This document shows positions 11,067-22,812 of a DNA stretch of 64,000 nucleotides, piece after piece. A program made the position numbers and the translations under genes. The stretch is from Rehmannia glutinosa. Its lineage: Eukaryota > Streptophyta > Magnoliopsida > Lamiales > Orobanchaceae. Each line of letters starts with the position of its first letter. The stretch's first letter is position 1. The stretch covers positions 27,018,075 through 27,082,074 of the forward strand of contig CM071935.1 in the NCBI GenBank assembly GCA_016081115.2, in the 5' to 3' direction. The notes beneath the pieces were generated by a model. That model did not search any database and was not told the DNA's origin. It saw only the letters and a program-made list of their open reading frames with translations.

Positions 11067-12713
11067 TTAACTCAGCTCAATTAACCCTAGCTCATGCTTA
11101 AGCTCTTCAAATCTTGATTCATATAAGGGTTTGGTGAATATGTCAGCTAGTTGCTTATCAGTTGAGATATATTCCAAAGTGATGTCTTTCTTTTCAACAT
11201 GATCTCTTATAAAATGATATCTGACATCAATTTGCTTTGTTCTTGAATGCAACACAGGATTCTGAGTGATTGCAATAGCACTTGTGTTATCACACATAAT
11301 TGGAATTTTTTCTTCAATTTCATAATCTCTCAGCTGTTGTCTCATCCATAAGATTTGGGCTGTACAACAAATGCTGCTGACTATGTACTGCTTACTGCCG
11401 GTGTGGATGTGGCTATTGAGTTTTGCTTCTTCTTGAACCAGAAACCAATCTGTTTCCAAGCATTTGACATGTACGAAGGACTCTTCCTGTCAACTCTACA
11501 TCCAAAGATAGTCTGAAGTCGAGTAACCAATAAGCTTGAATCCACCTTCCTTTGGATACCATAAGCCAACTTCCTGCATCCCTTCAAATATCTTAGGATT
11601 CTCTTAGTTGCGATCATGTGGCTCTCCTTTGGTGCATATTGAAATCTTGCACATACACCTCTTTGCAAAGGTGATGTCCTCGCTTCTTGGTACATTAAAT
11701 AGAGCGATGATCCAATAAGTGCTCAGTATCTTGTTTGATCTGACCTTACCATCTGCATCCATATCCATCTTGGGCGATGTGTTCATTGGTATTTTCACGA
11801 GAAGACTTTTCTTCCATACCAAATTTCTTCATTAAATCTCTGGTGTACTTTGTTTGACTTATGAAGGTTCCATCCTTCAATTGCTTAACTTGAAGTCCTA
11901 GGAAGAAAGTCAGCTCTCCCATCATGCTCATTTCAAAATTGCCTTGCATGAGGTTTGAGAACTTATCACATAGCTCTTTATTTGTGGATCCAAAATGATA
12001 TCATCCACATATATTTGAACAAGCAAAGATACTCTCTCCATCTTGAATTCTCGAACTTTTTGAATCCATTATCGAGAAATTGAGATAATATATCATACCA
12101 TGCTTTGCTTTGGTGAATCCATATATATGCTTTCTTGAGCTTGTACACCTTATCTCCAAAAACTTCCGCTCAAACCTGGAGGTTGTTAAACATAGACTTC
12201 TTCCTCTAATAGTCCATTTAGGAATGCACTTTTTACATCCATTTGATAGACATTGAAGTTCTTGTGAGCAGCATAGGCAAGAAACATCCTTATTGCTTCT
12301 AATCTTGCAACCGGAACAAAGGTTTCATCAAAATCTATTCCCTCTTCTTGGCAATACCCTTTGGCTACCAACCTTGCTTTGTTTCTTACCACAGATCCTT
12401 CCTCATTCATCTTGTTTCTGAAAACCCATTTTGTGCCAATAACATTCTGATGGGTTGGTCTCTGCACCAATTCCCATACGTTGTTCCTTTCAAACTGATT
12501 CAGCTTTTCTTGCATGGCTTGAATCCAATGTATATTATCCAGTTTTTGAGACACATCTTTTGGCTCTATTTGGGAAATAAAACAAGTGAACATTGCTTCT
12601 TGCTGAGCTCTGGATCTGGTTCTTACACCATCTCTAACATCTCCAATGACTAGCTCTGGTGGATGGTCTCTCAGCCATCTCACATCAGGTTGAAGTAAGT
12701 CAGCTGGGTGCAA
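11067..12713 (-). pseudogene. SIRE-like pol: reverse transcriptase and RNase H (broken)
   Basis: The frame 12713-12186 carries the start of copia reverse transcriptase (WVFRNKMNEEG, KARLVAKGY, ARLEAIRMFLAYAA, MDVKSAFLNG). YVDD follows at 12000-12011, but the frame changes right after it. The thumb continues at 11949-11746 (FFLGLQVKQ) and RNase H at 11459-11067, with SRTKQIDVRYHFIRD and ADIFTKPL. At least three frame changes and several stops separate the pieces. The product would have been the replicase of the element. Confidence 0.9.
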
Positions 12714-14200
12714 CTATCTTGCATCTGTGTTGTCTTGAGCTGCTCTTTCATCATCATCCAGCTGCAGACTTTCCAGCTGTCTTTGAGATTCAGCTATCTC
12801 ATCTTCATCTTGGCTGATTACTCTTACTTCAGCTTCAACATAAGGACTCTTCTGCATAGTTGGCTGATTCAGCTTATCAGCTAACTCTTCAATGTCTTCT
12901 CCATTCACATTAGGTTCATCAAAAACCACATGGATAGACTCTTCTATGACTATAGTCCTCTTGTTTAGCACTCTATAGGCTTTGCTCTCAGCTGAGTATC
13001 CCAAAAAGATACCTTCATCAGCTTTAGCATCAAATGCCTTTAGATTATCCTTGCCATTGTTGTGGATGAAGCATTTACATCTAAATATTCTAAAATATGC
13101 AACATTTGGCTTTCTCCCAGTCCATATTTCATAGGGAGTCTTTGTCAGCTGTCTATTAATCATGCATCTATTTTGAGTATAGCATGCAGTGTTGATGGCT
13201 TCAACCCAAAATCTCTTAGGCAATCCAAACATTAACATGGTTCTTGCAGCTTCATTGAGAGTTCTGTTCCTCCTTTCAGCTACTCTATTCTGCTGTGGAG
13301 TCCTTGCTGTAGATAACTCATGAGCAATGCCATTTTCAACACAATACTGAGTTATTATCCAATTGACAAACTCAGTTCCTCTATCAGACCTTATCTTTAT
13401 AATGGTTGGGCTCTTTTCATTTTGAACTCTTTTCATTAGTTGTGGTAACTTTTGCAAAGTTTCCTTCTTTTTGCACATGAAGATTGTCCATGTATATCTT
13501 GAATAATCATCCACCACCACTAAGGTGTACTTCTTTCCACTTATGTTGGTTGGTTCAACTGGACCAAATAAATCCATATGCAACAGATGCAATATCCTTG
13601 TTGAAGAAGAACTAGGCTTCTCCTTGAATGAAGATTTGATCTGCTTTCCCATCTGGCATGCATCACATACACTTTCTTTCTTGTACACTGAGTCTGGCAA
13701 TCCTTCCACAAGATGATTCCTTGCAAGATTGTTGATTGTCTTGAAGTTCAGATGACTCAGCTTCTTGTGCCACGATCAACTTGATTGATTCGACGTGCTC
13801 TTTGCTAGCATGACAGTACTTGGTGTGGCAAAGAGACCGATCTACCACATACATATTCTTCTGCCTTGATCCTTGCAGCATTATTTCATTTGATTCAGTA
13901 TCTTTGATCTGGCACACTCCCATATTTTAATCCAACATTGTAGCCCTTGTCACAGAGTTGGTTGATGCTTAACAGGTTGAAGTTGAGGCCTTCAACATAT
14001 GCAACATCTATGATCTCTAATACATTCTTCTTGATGGATCCATTGCCTTTTATTTCCCCTGGAGCTTCATTTCCTCCAAATATGACTTTTGCACCTCTAA
14101 TCTCCTTGAATCTTGACATATTTTTCTTGTTTCCTGTCATATGTCTGGAACAACCACTATCCATGTACCAGGTTCATTGGCACTCAGCTATTCCTTGAAC
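12714..14200 (-). pseudogene. SIRE-like pol: protease and integrase (broken)
   Basis: Protease begins near 14164 with MDSGCSRHMTG, the aspartate active site in copia form, and runs to about 13895. Integrase occupies 13709-12714: a zinc-binding remnant (CDACQMGKQ), then the catalytic D, D and E in HMDLFGP, IRSDRGTEF and VAERRNRT, then the FLGYS block of the C-terminal domain. The three catalytic residues are present in one uninterrupted frame of 331 residues. The link between protease and integrase (13895-13709) is frame-shifted. Confidence 0.9.
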
Positions 14201-16692
14201 CTGCAATCAAAGAAATTAGGTTTTAGGTGCCCATACTTGCCTGGGTCCTGAGGGGTTAGTGCTGTAAGATGATCCAACCAACCTATAGCCAAATGATTTG
14301 ACTCTAAGAGGTTGCAATCTATCTGTGCCATAATCATAATTCACTTTGGCAAATTGCTTGAGGGCTTTAGGTTCATACAACTGTCTCTTTTGTCTGTATG
14401 CCTGTGTGTGTTTTAGCAATTGCCTTCTTTGGGTAGTTGTGATATTTTTGAGTGTAGTGCCTGGGTGCGTATGTGTACTGATAATAGCTCTTTTGCCTTT
14501 GGAATAACCTTTGTTGAGGTCTAGGTCTTTGTCATCTAGGCTTGTATTCCATTGGTCTTTGCTGATATTTCACATTATTCCAATCAGCTTGGCTCGGGTA
14601 ATTTCTACCATTCCCATCATATGTGTTTCTTTGATAAAACTTCTGGGGTTTTTGGTAGCTCTGCTTATTCTTCACAGAGTATTTTACTATTTGGAGTTTG
14701 CTGAGGAACTCTGCTGGATTTCTTCTCAGCTGTCCTCAGCATACTCAACTTGTTTTCCTTTTCCTTTATATCCAAGGCCAGTTTGTTTGTCATTGTGCTT
14801 TGGAATGAATGTGGGTGCAACATTTGGTGTTTTGGGTTTTTTAAATGCTTCATTACTTGAAGATCCATTTTTCAAAGTCACTCTAGGAGTTTGACTGTGC
14901 ACAAAGGAAATGAATTATATGCATGTCTTATCTCCACACTCTTTTTAGTTCATAATAAGGTCATCCAATGATTTAGATGCCTTTGTAAATGAGGCAATCA
15001 CATTTTTGAGATCAATTTCCCTCTTTTCTATAGCAGCTATCTCTGCTATTAGTTTAGCATTCTCAGCCTTTAGCTCTTTGTTCTCATCAGCTATGTGACT
15101 TAGAGTACTCAGCTCCTTAGTCAGCTGTGAGTTTTGGCTTTTGAGCTAGCTGTTTTCTTCATTTAATAGTGTGTGTGAGGATTTAATGTGCTCAAAGTCT
15201 TTCATCATTTTGCCTAATGAATCATAAAGATCAGGGGGTGATGAAGTGTGTGTGTCACAATCACTATCACTAGAATCTGAGTGAGATGAGTTAGAGTGTA
15301 CCTCATCTTCCTGGTCTGGTTGATCTTGTTCTTTAGCCATTAGACATATCATTGCTTCTTCTTCCGAATCACTTGAGTAGTCAGCTTCACTACTCTCTGA
15401 GTCTACTGCTTCTTTCGACTTAGTTGTCTCAGCAGTCTCAGCAACCAACATGGCTTTCTTCTTTTCTTATCTTCTCTCTCTGAAGACTTTTCTTTCTTCT
15501 TCATTTCTGTACTTATTGGCTGGTGGATAGGAACAATCAATTGCAAAATGTCCTGGTTGTCTGCAATTCCAACATAGGTTCTCAGCTCTTTGATCAGCTC
15601 TTTTTGTCCTTGGGTTGTCAGCTCTCTGATACTCAACCCTTTGATGCCCAGCTCTCTTGGGTGGCTTGTCTTCCCTTGACTTGGAGGGAGCTGAATGTCT
15701 CCTAGAGGATTCACCATTGTTTCTTTTACAATTCTTATTGAATAACTTGTTGTATCTTTTAAGTGCAGCTGAATGTCTATGGCTTCCTTGACTTCAACTC
15801 TCTTTTCCTCCTTGACTATAAGTGCATCTGTTTTGGGTACAGTTGTCTCCTCTTGATCTTTTCTTCTCAGCTCAAACTCATAAGCTTTGAGATCCGAGAA
15901 TAGCTCATGATTGGATGTTGTTGTGAGGTTCATTGAATGTCTTAGGGACATTACCTTCATTTCCCATTCAGCTGGGAGGCTTCTTATAATCTTCATACAC
16001 ATTTACTTTTGTGTATATTCTTTCCCAAGTGTTGATAGCTCATTTGTGATTTCAGTGAATCTGGCATCCAGCTTATCCAAGGTTTCACCTGCAAGCATTT
16101 TAAAATTTTCAAATTTCTGTACAGCAACATATAATTTATTTTCTTTAATTTGCTCAGATCCTTCACAAGTTAAAGTTAATTTATCACATATTTCTTTTGC
16201 AGATTTGCAAGATTTGACTTTATTGAACATTGCTTTGTCCAATGTCTTGTAGAGAATGTCCTTGGCCACATTATCCAAGTTGTATCTCTTTCTGTCATCA
16301 TTGGTCCACTCGGTCCTTGGCTTTTCAACCATGGGTCCGTGCTTCTCGCTCACTACTACAATTGCTATTCTTACACTTTGTTTATTTGCGGTGGCCCATC
16401 TTTTATCACTAGCCACATTTCATCATGTAAAGCGAGATAGATGAGCCTACATAGGAATTTTCTATTCATTCTCCTCAACAAGAAATGAACTTTGTGGAAA
16501 CAAAGGAGTTCACCTTTAGAGAAACAAGTTTGGATTTGATGCACAGTGGCACTCCATCTTCTATCACTAGCCACATTTCATCATAAACGAAAATAAGACC
16601 GTAAGATAGATGAGCCTACATAGAATTTTTGTTGTTGTCATCAAATTCCTCAATAGTGAACATAGGAATGCGTGTCAGATTTACTTCCATGA
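14201..16692 (-). pseudogene. SIRE-like gag (nucleocapsid), broken
   Basis: The likely ATG is at 16692-16690 (MEVNLTRIPMF...). An in-frame TAG follows near 16616, within a partial tandem duplication. The main gag domain lies in 16416-16003 and 16002-15403. A CX2CX4HX4C zinc knuckle (CWNCRQPGHFAIDC) sits at 15533-15574 but is in a different frame from the gag piece before it. The acidic serine-rich tract at 15451-15146 is typical of SIRE gag C-termini. Gag would pack the element RNA; this copy could not make it intact. Confidence 0.85.
16386..16655. repeat. partial tandem duplication at the gag start of the SIRE-like element
   Basis: Blocks at about 16386-16490 and 16543-16655 share stretches such as ATCACTAGCCACATTTCATC and AGATAGATGAGCCTACATAG, offset by about 160 bp. 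The gag N-terminal region is therefore present twice, with a stop between the two. Confidence 0.75.
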
Positions 16693-16801
16693 TAATAACT
16701 TTTGCTAAGAATGAAAGATTTTGAAAATACAAGTGTTAAAAATCTTTTAGAAAAGATAGAGATCTAGTTCAGTAACCAGTGCGGAAGGCTCAATGAACCA
16801 A

Positions 16802-16815
16802 CCGCTCTGATACCA
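16802..16815 (-). other. primer-binding site of the SIRE-like element
   Basis: The minus strand reads TGGTATCAGAGCGG two bases inside the 5' LTR, complementary to the 3' end of initiator methionine tRNA. Confidence 0.9.
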
Positions 16816-16817
16816 CT

Positions 16818-18334
16818 TGTAGGTCCCAAGGGGTGTGAGTAAGTTTTAGAAGGGAGGGTTGAATAAACCTTACCAGCTTTTCGATTTAGTCCTTCTAAAG
16901 AAATTACAGAGTTAACACAAACAGCTAAGTCCTTGAGGGACAGCTAAGTTGGTTATTCAGCAGAGTTAACCACTCAACAGACTCGATAGAGTTGTTGATA
17001 GAATAACTTAATTGTTTAACCTAAAACTTAACTTGGATGTGATGGTTTTATCAGCGAAAGACATAACACCCTTGAATTTGATTTAAACTTGTTTTAACAC
17101 TTGATTTTAGCACTTAGTTAATTATCAGTTGGATAGCAAATTATCAGCAGATATAAGTAAGTATGCAGAAATAAAAATGATGAAATGTAAATGACACAAA
17201 TGATTTTTATAGAGGTTTGAAGATGGGGTAATTCTTCCAATCCTCTCTTCTCCAGCTCCTGGAGGAATCCACTAAGTAATGATCGGTTCACAAAGTGGTA
17301 ATCAGTCTAGAGACAAGTCTTGATCACACAATTGACTTGCTTCTTGGACTCAGTCTAGAGATGCCTTGGTCACACAACTGGCTTCTCTTCCGACTCAGCT
17401 TCTTCACAGGGCGTTTTGCCTTGCTACTACTTCAGCTCATTTTCTCAAGATTCTTAGATTTGATCACGAAGCACTCCAATAACCTGAGACTGGTTCGACC
17501 TTGAACCTTCCTACAATCCTCCTTGGAAAGTAGACCCCTTTGGATTCTTCAAAAGTTTCTCTTCAACAGTTTGAAGTAGTCTTTCCTTCACAGCTTTGTG
17601 TTGGATTGATTTCCTTCTAGTTTCAGGCTTGAGGAGTTTGCTTGAATATCTTGAGAATATTTTTAGGTTACAGTTTGAATATTGCTTGCTCGTTCGTGGT
17701 TCAGGTAACCTTTTCTCAATGTGTTTCCTCAGCCTTTTATAGTGAACTTTCAAAAATCTGCCCGTTGAAGAGATAGGCTGATTTTCAAAAGACACTTGTG
17801 TTCGTTGGCTTGTCTTTTCTTGGTCTTCAATCTTGAGATGTAGACCTTTCCTCGTATTAAATGAATGTTCAGCTTTTCAGGTTCTGACACGAGGTGCAGT
17901 GCTTCCCATTAGTTTATTCCTTTTGCACGCTTCTGGGACGAGCACTTTAAGACTTGGCATCATGGAAGTATTACTTATTTAAGTAATGTTCTTTAATTAT
18001 GTGCAACGGATTCTTTTCAGTTGACTTCTCTTGGCTGCTGCCTAATTCCCCAGGTGACTTGAGTTTTCTCCAATCATTTGAAGACTCAACTGTCACTTTC
18101 AACTTGTGACTTGGCTTCTTGAGATGACTTAGACTGACACTTCACACAGCTATTCCACAGAGAGTCTTCACTTCAGTCTTCAGTTGACTTCTTGTATTTC
18201 TAGGTTTAGCTGACTCGACTCAACTTTTCCAGCCCTATCTATTACAGTGGAAATTACAAGGAAAATAGGTGCCAACTTTCTAGTTTAAGTTTTACATGAC
18301 ATTCATCAAAATCTACAAAATAAATTTCCCAACA
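16818..18334 (-). repeat. 5' LTR of the SIRE-like element
   Basis: Matches 4150-5665 over its full length of 1517 bp, with TG...CA ends on the minus strand. It would have carried the promoter for the element transcript. I did not identify its TATA box with confidence. Confidence 0.95.
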
Positions 18335-19260
18335 CCTGTGCTTTCTCTCAGCTGCCCCATTTTGTTGGGGAGTGTATGGACATGAAATTCTATGGATAAT
18401 GCCATGGTCTTGAAAGAATTTGGATAGGGCTTTATATTCTCCCCCTCCATCACTTTGTAGGGCTTTTATTTTAGTGTTAAACTGAGTTTCAATGAAAGTT
18501 TTGAAGTTTATAAACACATTATAGACTTCTGATTTTAATTTCAGGAAATATATCCAAGTAAATTTGTTGTAGTCATCAATGAAGTTGATATAGTAGTTGT
18601 ATCCATTTATAGATTTGATGGGTGTTGGAACACATAGGTCTATGTGAATGAGTTGAAAAGGTGTTGTGCTAGTGTGAGTGGATTCAGATGAAGGAAGCTT
18701 ATGGATTTTGCCAAGAACACAAGGAGTACAAAGATTAAAACTCTTCTTTGATTCAAAGGGGATATTACATTGGCTTAAAAGCCTTTGAAAAACATCATAA
18801 CTACTATGTCCTAGTCTTTGGTGCCACAACTCAAGATCAGTAGGCTTGGACAGAGAAGCAGTGAGAGCACAGGACTTATTGTTGATGTTGGATCGATTCT
18901 TGGAAAGCAGAGAAAAAGAGAGCTGATTGTTGTTAGGATGGTGTGAATCCAGGTGAAATTTGTATAGGCCTTCTTTAAGTATTCCCTTGAGCAAAACTTC
19001 CTGAGTAACTTGGTCCTTAACAAGACAAAACAATGGATGAAATTCAAAAAAGACATGGTTATCTTGAGCAAATTTAGAAACACTGATGAGATTCTTTGTG
19101 ATATTAGGAACATGTAGAAGATTATTAAGAAGAAAAACTCTAGTATTATCAATATTATGAAAAATTGATTACCAATATGTTTGATATACTCACCAGCACC
19201 ATTTCCCATCTGCAGTTTATTGCTTCCATTATACTCAGAGGCTATATTCAGATTGCTCAA
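18335..19260 (-). pseudogene. Ale-like copia integrase, 5' half, interrupted by the SIRE-like insertion
   Basis: The frame 19033 to 18335 holds the zinc-binding domain (WHQRLGHSS, then CTPCVLGK) and the catalytic core, with D in LIHIDLCVP, D in LQSDGGGEY and E in NGAAERKHR. The SIRE-like LTR begins immediately after that last motif, so the reading frame runs into LTR sequence. The rest of the integrase is 14 kb away at 4144. The segment 19260-19033 links protease to integrase in another frame. The product would have inserted element cDNA into chromosomes. Confidence 0.92.
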
Positions 19261-20351
19261 CTCATTAGTGACATGGTTGGAAGCTCCAGTCGGGTACCAC
19301 CGCCACTCAAAGTATCGATATCAACAAGAGAGTTAGGCACTTGTACCATATTCAAAGAAGGATTCCTGGTGTTAGTAGGTAAGTTGACATTGTTTTGCCC
19401 TTGATTGTTACTTTGATTTCCATAAGTATTATCATACCTATGCCAGCATTTATCTGCAGAATGGCCAGTAATACCACAGACTTGACAAATAAGTGTATTG
19501 CTTTGGTATCTGCCTCCTCTTCCTCTGAAAGAGCCTCTAAAACCTCTGTCTCCTCTAAATGACTGACCACCTCTTCCTCTGTATGCAGGTTGAGTACTAG
19601 TGTTAAATCTCCTTTGATTGGTTTGAGTGATAGAGTGAAGAGTGGGCTGAGAACCATCAAAGTTAACTGAGGTAATAACAAGAGAAGTTTCCAACCTTGA
19701 CTCAAAAGACATTAATAAGGCATGGACATTACTCAAATTGAAGCATTCAATCCTGGAAGTCACTGTTACCATAACAGAGTCATATTCACTTCCCAAGCCT
19801 GATAAAATATGTAGAATCTGCTCATGCTCAAAAACTTTGTTTCCAGTGGTGGTTAGGACATCACAACAGGCTTTAACTTTACTCAAGTATTCTCTAATGG
19901 GGAGATTGCCCTTTTTCAAGGTTTGAAGCTGCAATTTATACTACATTGTTTTAGCCATGGATTGGCTAGCAAAATTTACTTCAAGAGTGGCCCAGATTTC
20001 ATGCGATGTGTTTAAACCAACCATTAAAACAAGAATGTTTTCTGAAAGAGATGACAAGATCCATGAAGCAAGATCTGGTCATGTCTTTGCCATAAAAGAA
20101 AATCAGGATTTGCTATCATTTGTTGTGTTTGCAGGTCTGTGAAACTCTGCAGGAGGAATGATATCCCCTAAAATGAAGCCTTGAAGGCCATAACCCTTTA
20201 TAGCAGTGTATATCTGCTGCTTCCATATAAGAAAGTTGGATTCATCTAACTTGATAGAAACAAGTTGATTTTGAGGATGTATTATCTGCATATGTGAAGA
20301 AGCAAATGCAGTAGTGTTAACAGAGGTATCATCCTCAGCCATGAGAGGCAA
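19257..20351 (-). pseudogene. Ale-like copia gag and protease start (broken)
   Basis: Gag starts at an ATG near 20351 or 20339 (LVSIKLDESNFLIWKQQI is the conserved copia gag opening), breaks near 20103, and resumes at 19934-19257 as a UBN2-type gag. An Arg/Gly-rich stretch and the zinc knuckle CQVCGITGHSADKC follow. Just downstream the protease active site should read D-S/T-G, but in the protease frame the sequence is WYPTGASNHVT, with the aspartate missing and the frame shifted by one. Confidence 0.9.
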
Positions 20352-20412
20352 GAAAAATAAATAAAAGAAGAAGAAAGAGAGGCTAATGATACCAGAAGCA
20401 GGTATTGATTAC

Positions 20413-20426
20413 CCGCTCTGATACCA
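20413..20426 (-). other. primer-binding site of the Ale-like element
   Basis: The minus strand reads TGGTATCAGAGCGG directly inside the 5' LTR, complementary to initiator methionine tRNA. Confidence 0.92.
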
Positions 20427-20747
20427 TGAAAGAAATGGTACAAGAATAGCTAAACATTGCAGAGAATCCATAAGAGAACTTAGTGAGTATTTTCAAGATA
20501 TAATTTGATTGATACAAAATGACAGTGAGGGAAGGCAATTTATAGAACTGTACAATCAGATAAAACCTTTCCCAGGTGCAGCTGGATATAATAGAAAAGA
20601 TTCCTAATTGTACTACCTACACTATGATGGTGACAAGTGGCACAATCTCCATATTTCAAGGATCATAAGGTGCAGACATTATATGATAAGCACAGATGCT
20701 TATAAGAGCATTTTGATGAATTTGCTGAATTCATTTTGTGTCTAACA
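20427..20747 (-). repeat. 5' LTR of the Ale-like copia element
   Basis: 321 bp, the partner of 1488-1811, followed at 20748-20752 by the GGGCC duplication. Confidence 0.94.
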
Positions 20748-20752
20748 GGGCC

Positions 20753-21440
20753 TGGGAGAAATATATTAAAGTGGGTTAATCAACCCACATAGAATTGGGT
20801 CATATAATAACAATTCCAGTGGATTAAGTCGTTTTGAATGTTTGCACATAATTTTACTTAGGCTCCATTGGATTGATGGATTTGGAGTTAATGTTTTCAA
20901 ATCCATAATAGCAAATCTAATAAGATTGTTTAGATAAAGCATTTTATAATGAACTTCATGGCGTCTCCCATTCAAATAGTGATACAAGGACAATAATACT
21001 TTCCATCGGGTTCTGTTCGATTTTGTTAAGCAAATTCCAAAATTGTTGAACTCCATTCTCATACTCATCACTTTTGAGACTTGCATTCATCCAACTTCGA
21101 ACCCATTTTTATTCTGTTATCAATCATGTCAATAAGTTGCAAGAATATCTATAAACGAGAAGATTCTTTAGTTAATTAGATCAAAGCCTTAAGTCATTTA
21201 CAAGATTCTTTTTTAATTTGCTAAGCAATATATTAATTGTTAAAAAGGGGTCAGTTAAAAAATGAGTTGCCAATCATCCAACGAGAAAAAAAAAATGGTT
21301 GTAAATCAGTTTACAAATCATGCAACTCAAATACGCTTAATTAACAATTTAAGCCAGTGTTTGCTTATATTTTAAAATTAACATTAAAATTAAAATGATA
21401 TATTATATATATGCAACAAAACAAAAAAGTATGTTTTAGT
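20753..21440. other. intergenic, nothing recognised
   Basis: AT-rich sequence continuous, before the insertion, with the DNA left of 1483. The 106-codon minus-strand frame at 21086-20766 has no motif or biased composition that supports a gene. Confidence 0.5.
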
Positions 21441-21455
21441 AACTTACAAAAGTTT

Positions 21456-21558
21456 TCAGAAACTTTCCGATGGACCTCCGATGCAGGGAAGCCTTTCTAT
21501 AAAAGCTCTGATCGTTCCGCCTTGTGAGACTACGAGTACTCTCTTTCCTGCGTTAAAC
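21456..21558 (-). pseudogene. phosphoglycerate-mutase-like (histidine phosphatase) exon remnant
   Basis: On the minus strand an AG acceptor precedes a short frame reading GKRVLVVSQGGTIRAFIER. This resembles the conserved VxHGGxIRA segment around the second catalytic histidine of phosphoglycerate-mutase-like phosphatases. The histidine is glutamine here and the frame ends at a TGA just before a possible GT donor. No neighbouring exons were found, so this is a stranded fragment, perhaps carried by the Helitron-like DNA beside it. Confidence 0.5.
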
Positions 21559-21755
21559 TGAAAATTAAAATGAAAAATAACACTTGTTGGCATCAATAGT
21601 TCATTAAAGCAAATTTCAAAGAGAATCCAGTTAGCCACAGAGATGAACATAATATCTCAAATACGTCAAACATAGGATAATGGCAGATATTCAAAACTGA
21701 AAACATGCAACTCTTCATTTAACTTTTACAGAAGATACATTATTGTATAATGTAT

Positions 21756-21800
21756 ACTAGATGAGGCCCCGTGCGGTGCACATTTTATTCTAATAACAAG
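21756..21800 (-). mobile_element. Helitron-like 3' terminus
   Basis: On the minus strand a short hairpin (GTGC-ACC-GCAC) is followed by about 10 bases and then CTAG next to T. That is the Helitron 3' end plan (hairpin, then CTRR, insertion between A/G and T). I could not find the matching 5' TC end. Confidence 0.45.
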
Positions 21801-21805
21801 TAGAA

Positions 21806-22022
21806 CTGTCAAATGTGCTGGTCCGTCAGGCCAAGTAGAAAATTCGGGTCGGGTCGTGTCGGGCCACGAGGAAATTCCATTGGGCAGCTATTTTTTAGAC
21901 CCAACCCATGAAAAATGCACATAAATGACTGGATCAGCCAGATTTTTGGGCCACATAGGTGAAATCTTTTCTGGCCTCCAAAATTACAGCTCGACCCCTC
22001 AGGCCGAACCCATTTTGACACC
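21806..22022. mobile_element. small MITE-like element
   Basis: A 217-bp GC-richer segment with inverted ends: TGTCAAATG on the left against CATTTTGACA on the right. It has no coding capacity. The superfamily cannot be assigned from the ends alone. Confidence 0.4.
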
Positions 22023-22737
22023 TTAATAATTAGATATTTGTATTTATATCAACTCATACTAAATAGCTTGTAACGATAGTGATCAGTTCCACAAAAAGTT
22101 GCATCATCAATAATGGATAAGTTTTATTGACGATGGGTGTGAGATTTCCGCATATATAGATTTGAATAAACATTGGACAAATCCATTAATATACTTTATA
22201 TATCAGCACACTCTGTACATATTTTTTTCCAGTTTGGAATAATATTATATTCTTTTTTCATCATTTATTACGAATAAAATCTTATCAAATTAATAGTTTG
22301 AAAACAAAAGAGATAATATTGAATAGTATAATTACGAAGATCGAGCCAGTAATGCTGATTCATTTTCATATTTTTATTTAGATCTTTTGGAATTTATTTA
22401 ATATAATATTTAATCTTGTAAATCTTATATAAATTAGATTGTTAATGCATACCAAAAATTAAAATGGACAATTAATGATAAAATTACAATAATATCAGTC
22501 AATAAACTATATTTCTTTTTCATTAAATCTTTTGGAATTTAGATGTATAATATTTAATACTAATTAGACATACCTAAATTAAAATGTCAATGCATACCAT
22601 TATTAGGATAAACAAAATTAATGATATAATTTCAAAGATATTGGACATATATGTCTATTTTTTTATTTTTTATTAAAAAATATCTAATTTTGTTTTTAGC
22701 AAGTACAAAAAGGCGGGAAAACATATTTGGAAACATG

Positions 22738-22741
<4 letters not shown>
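22023..22741. other. AT-rich intergenic sequence
   Basis: I see no supported gene or repeat boundary here. It could be the body of the Helitron-like element ending at 21756. Confidence 0.5.
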
Positions 22742-22811
<70 letters not shown>

Positions 22812-22812
22812 A
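22742..22812. repeat. compound microsatellite (TTA)n(TA)n(GA)n
   Basis: About 36 bp of TTA, then about 22 bp of TA, then about 15 bp of GA, directly abutting the left terminal inverted repeat of the outer MULE. Confidence 0.92.

Larger units (their letters stand above)
4150..18334 (-). mobile_element. SIRE-like (Sirevirus) Ty1/copia retrotransposon with a long extra 3' gene, nested
   Basis: Two LTRs of about 1516 bp (4150-5665, 16818-18334) flank a minus-strand interior. The target duplication CCTGT is exact at 4145-4149 and 18335-18339. The order is primer-binding site, gag with a zinc knuckle, protease, integrase, reverse transcriptase, RNase H, a 4.5 kb extra gene, polypurine tract. The QIYVDDII motif, long LTRs and large downstream gene match the SIRE/Maximus lineage. 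At 14.2 kb it is long for a copia element. The first 300 bp of the LTRs that I compared show about 15 mismatches (near 5%). Every gene has stops or frameshifts. Confidence 0.95.
1488..20747 (-). mobile_element. Ale/Retrofit-like Ty1/copia retrotransposon, split by a nested SIRE-like element
   Basis: The element reads on the minus strand and is bounded by two LTRs of about 322 bp (1488-1811 and 20427-20747), each TG...CA on its own strand. The 5-bp target duplication GGGCC is exact at 1483-1487 and 20748-20752. A primer-binding site, gag with a zinc knuckle, integrase, reverse transcriptase, RNase H and a polypurine tract follow in copia order. Without the 14.2 kb insertion at 4150-18334 the element would be about 5.1 kb, normal for copia. 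The short LTRs, the YVDDILV reverse transcriptase motif and the gag zinc-knuckle style suggest the Ale/Retrofit lineage (inference). All genes carry frameshifts or stops. Confidence 0.95.
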
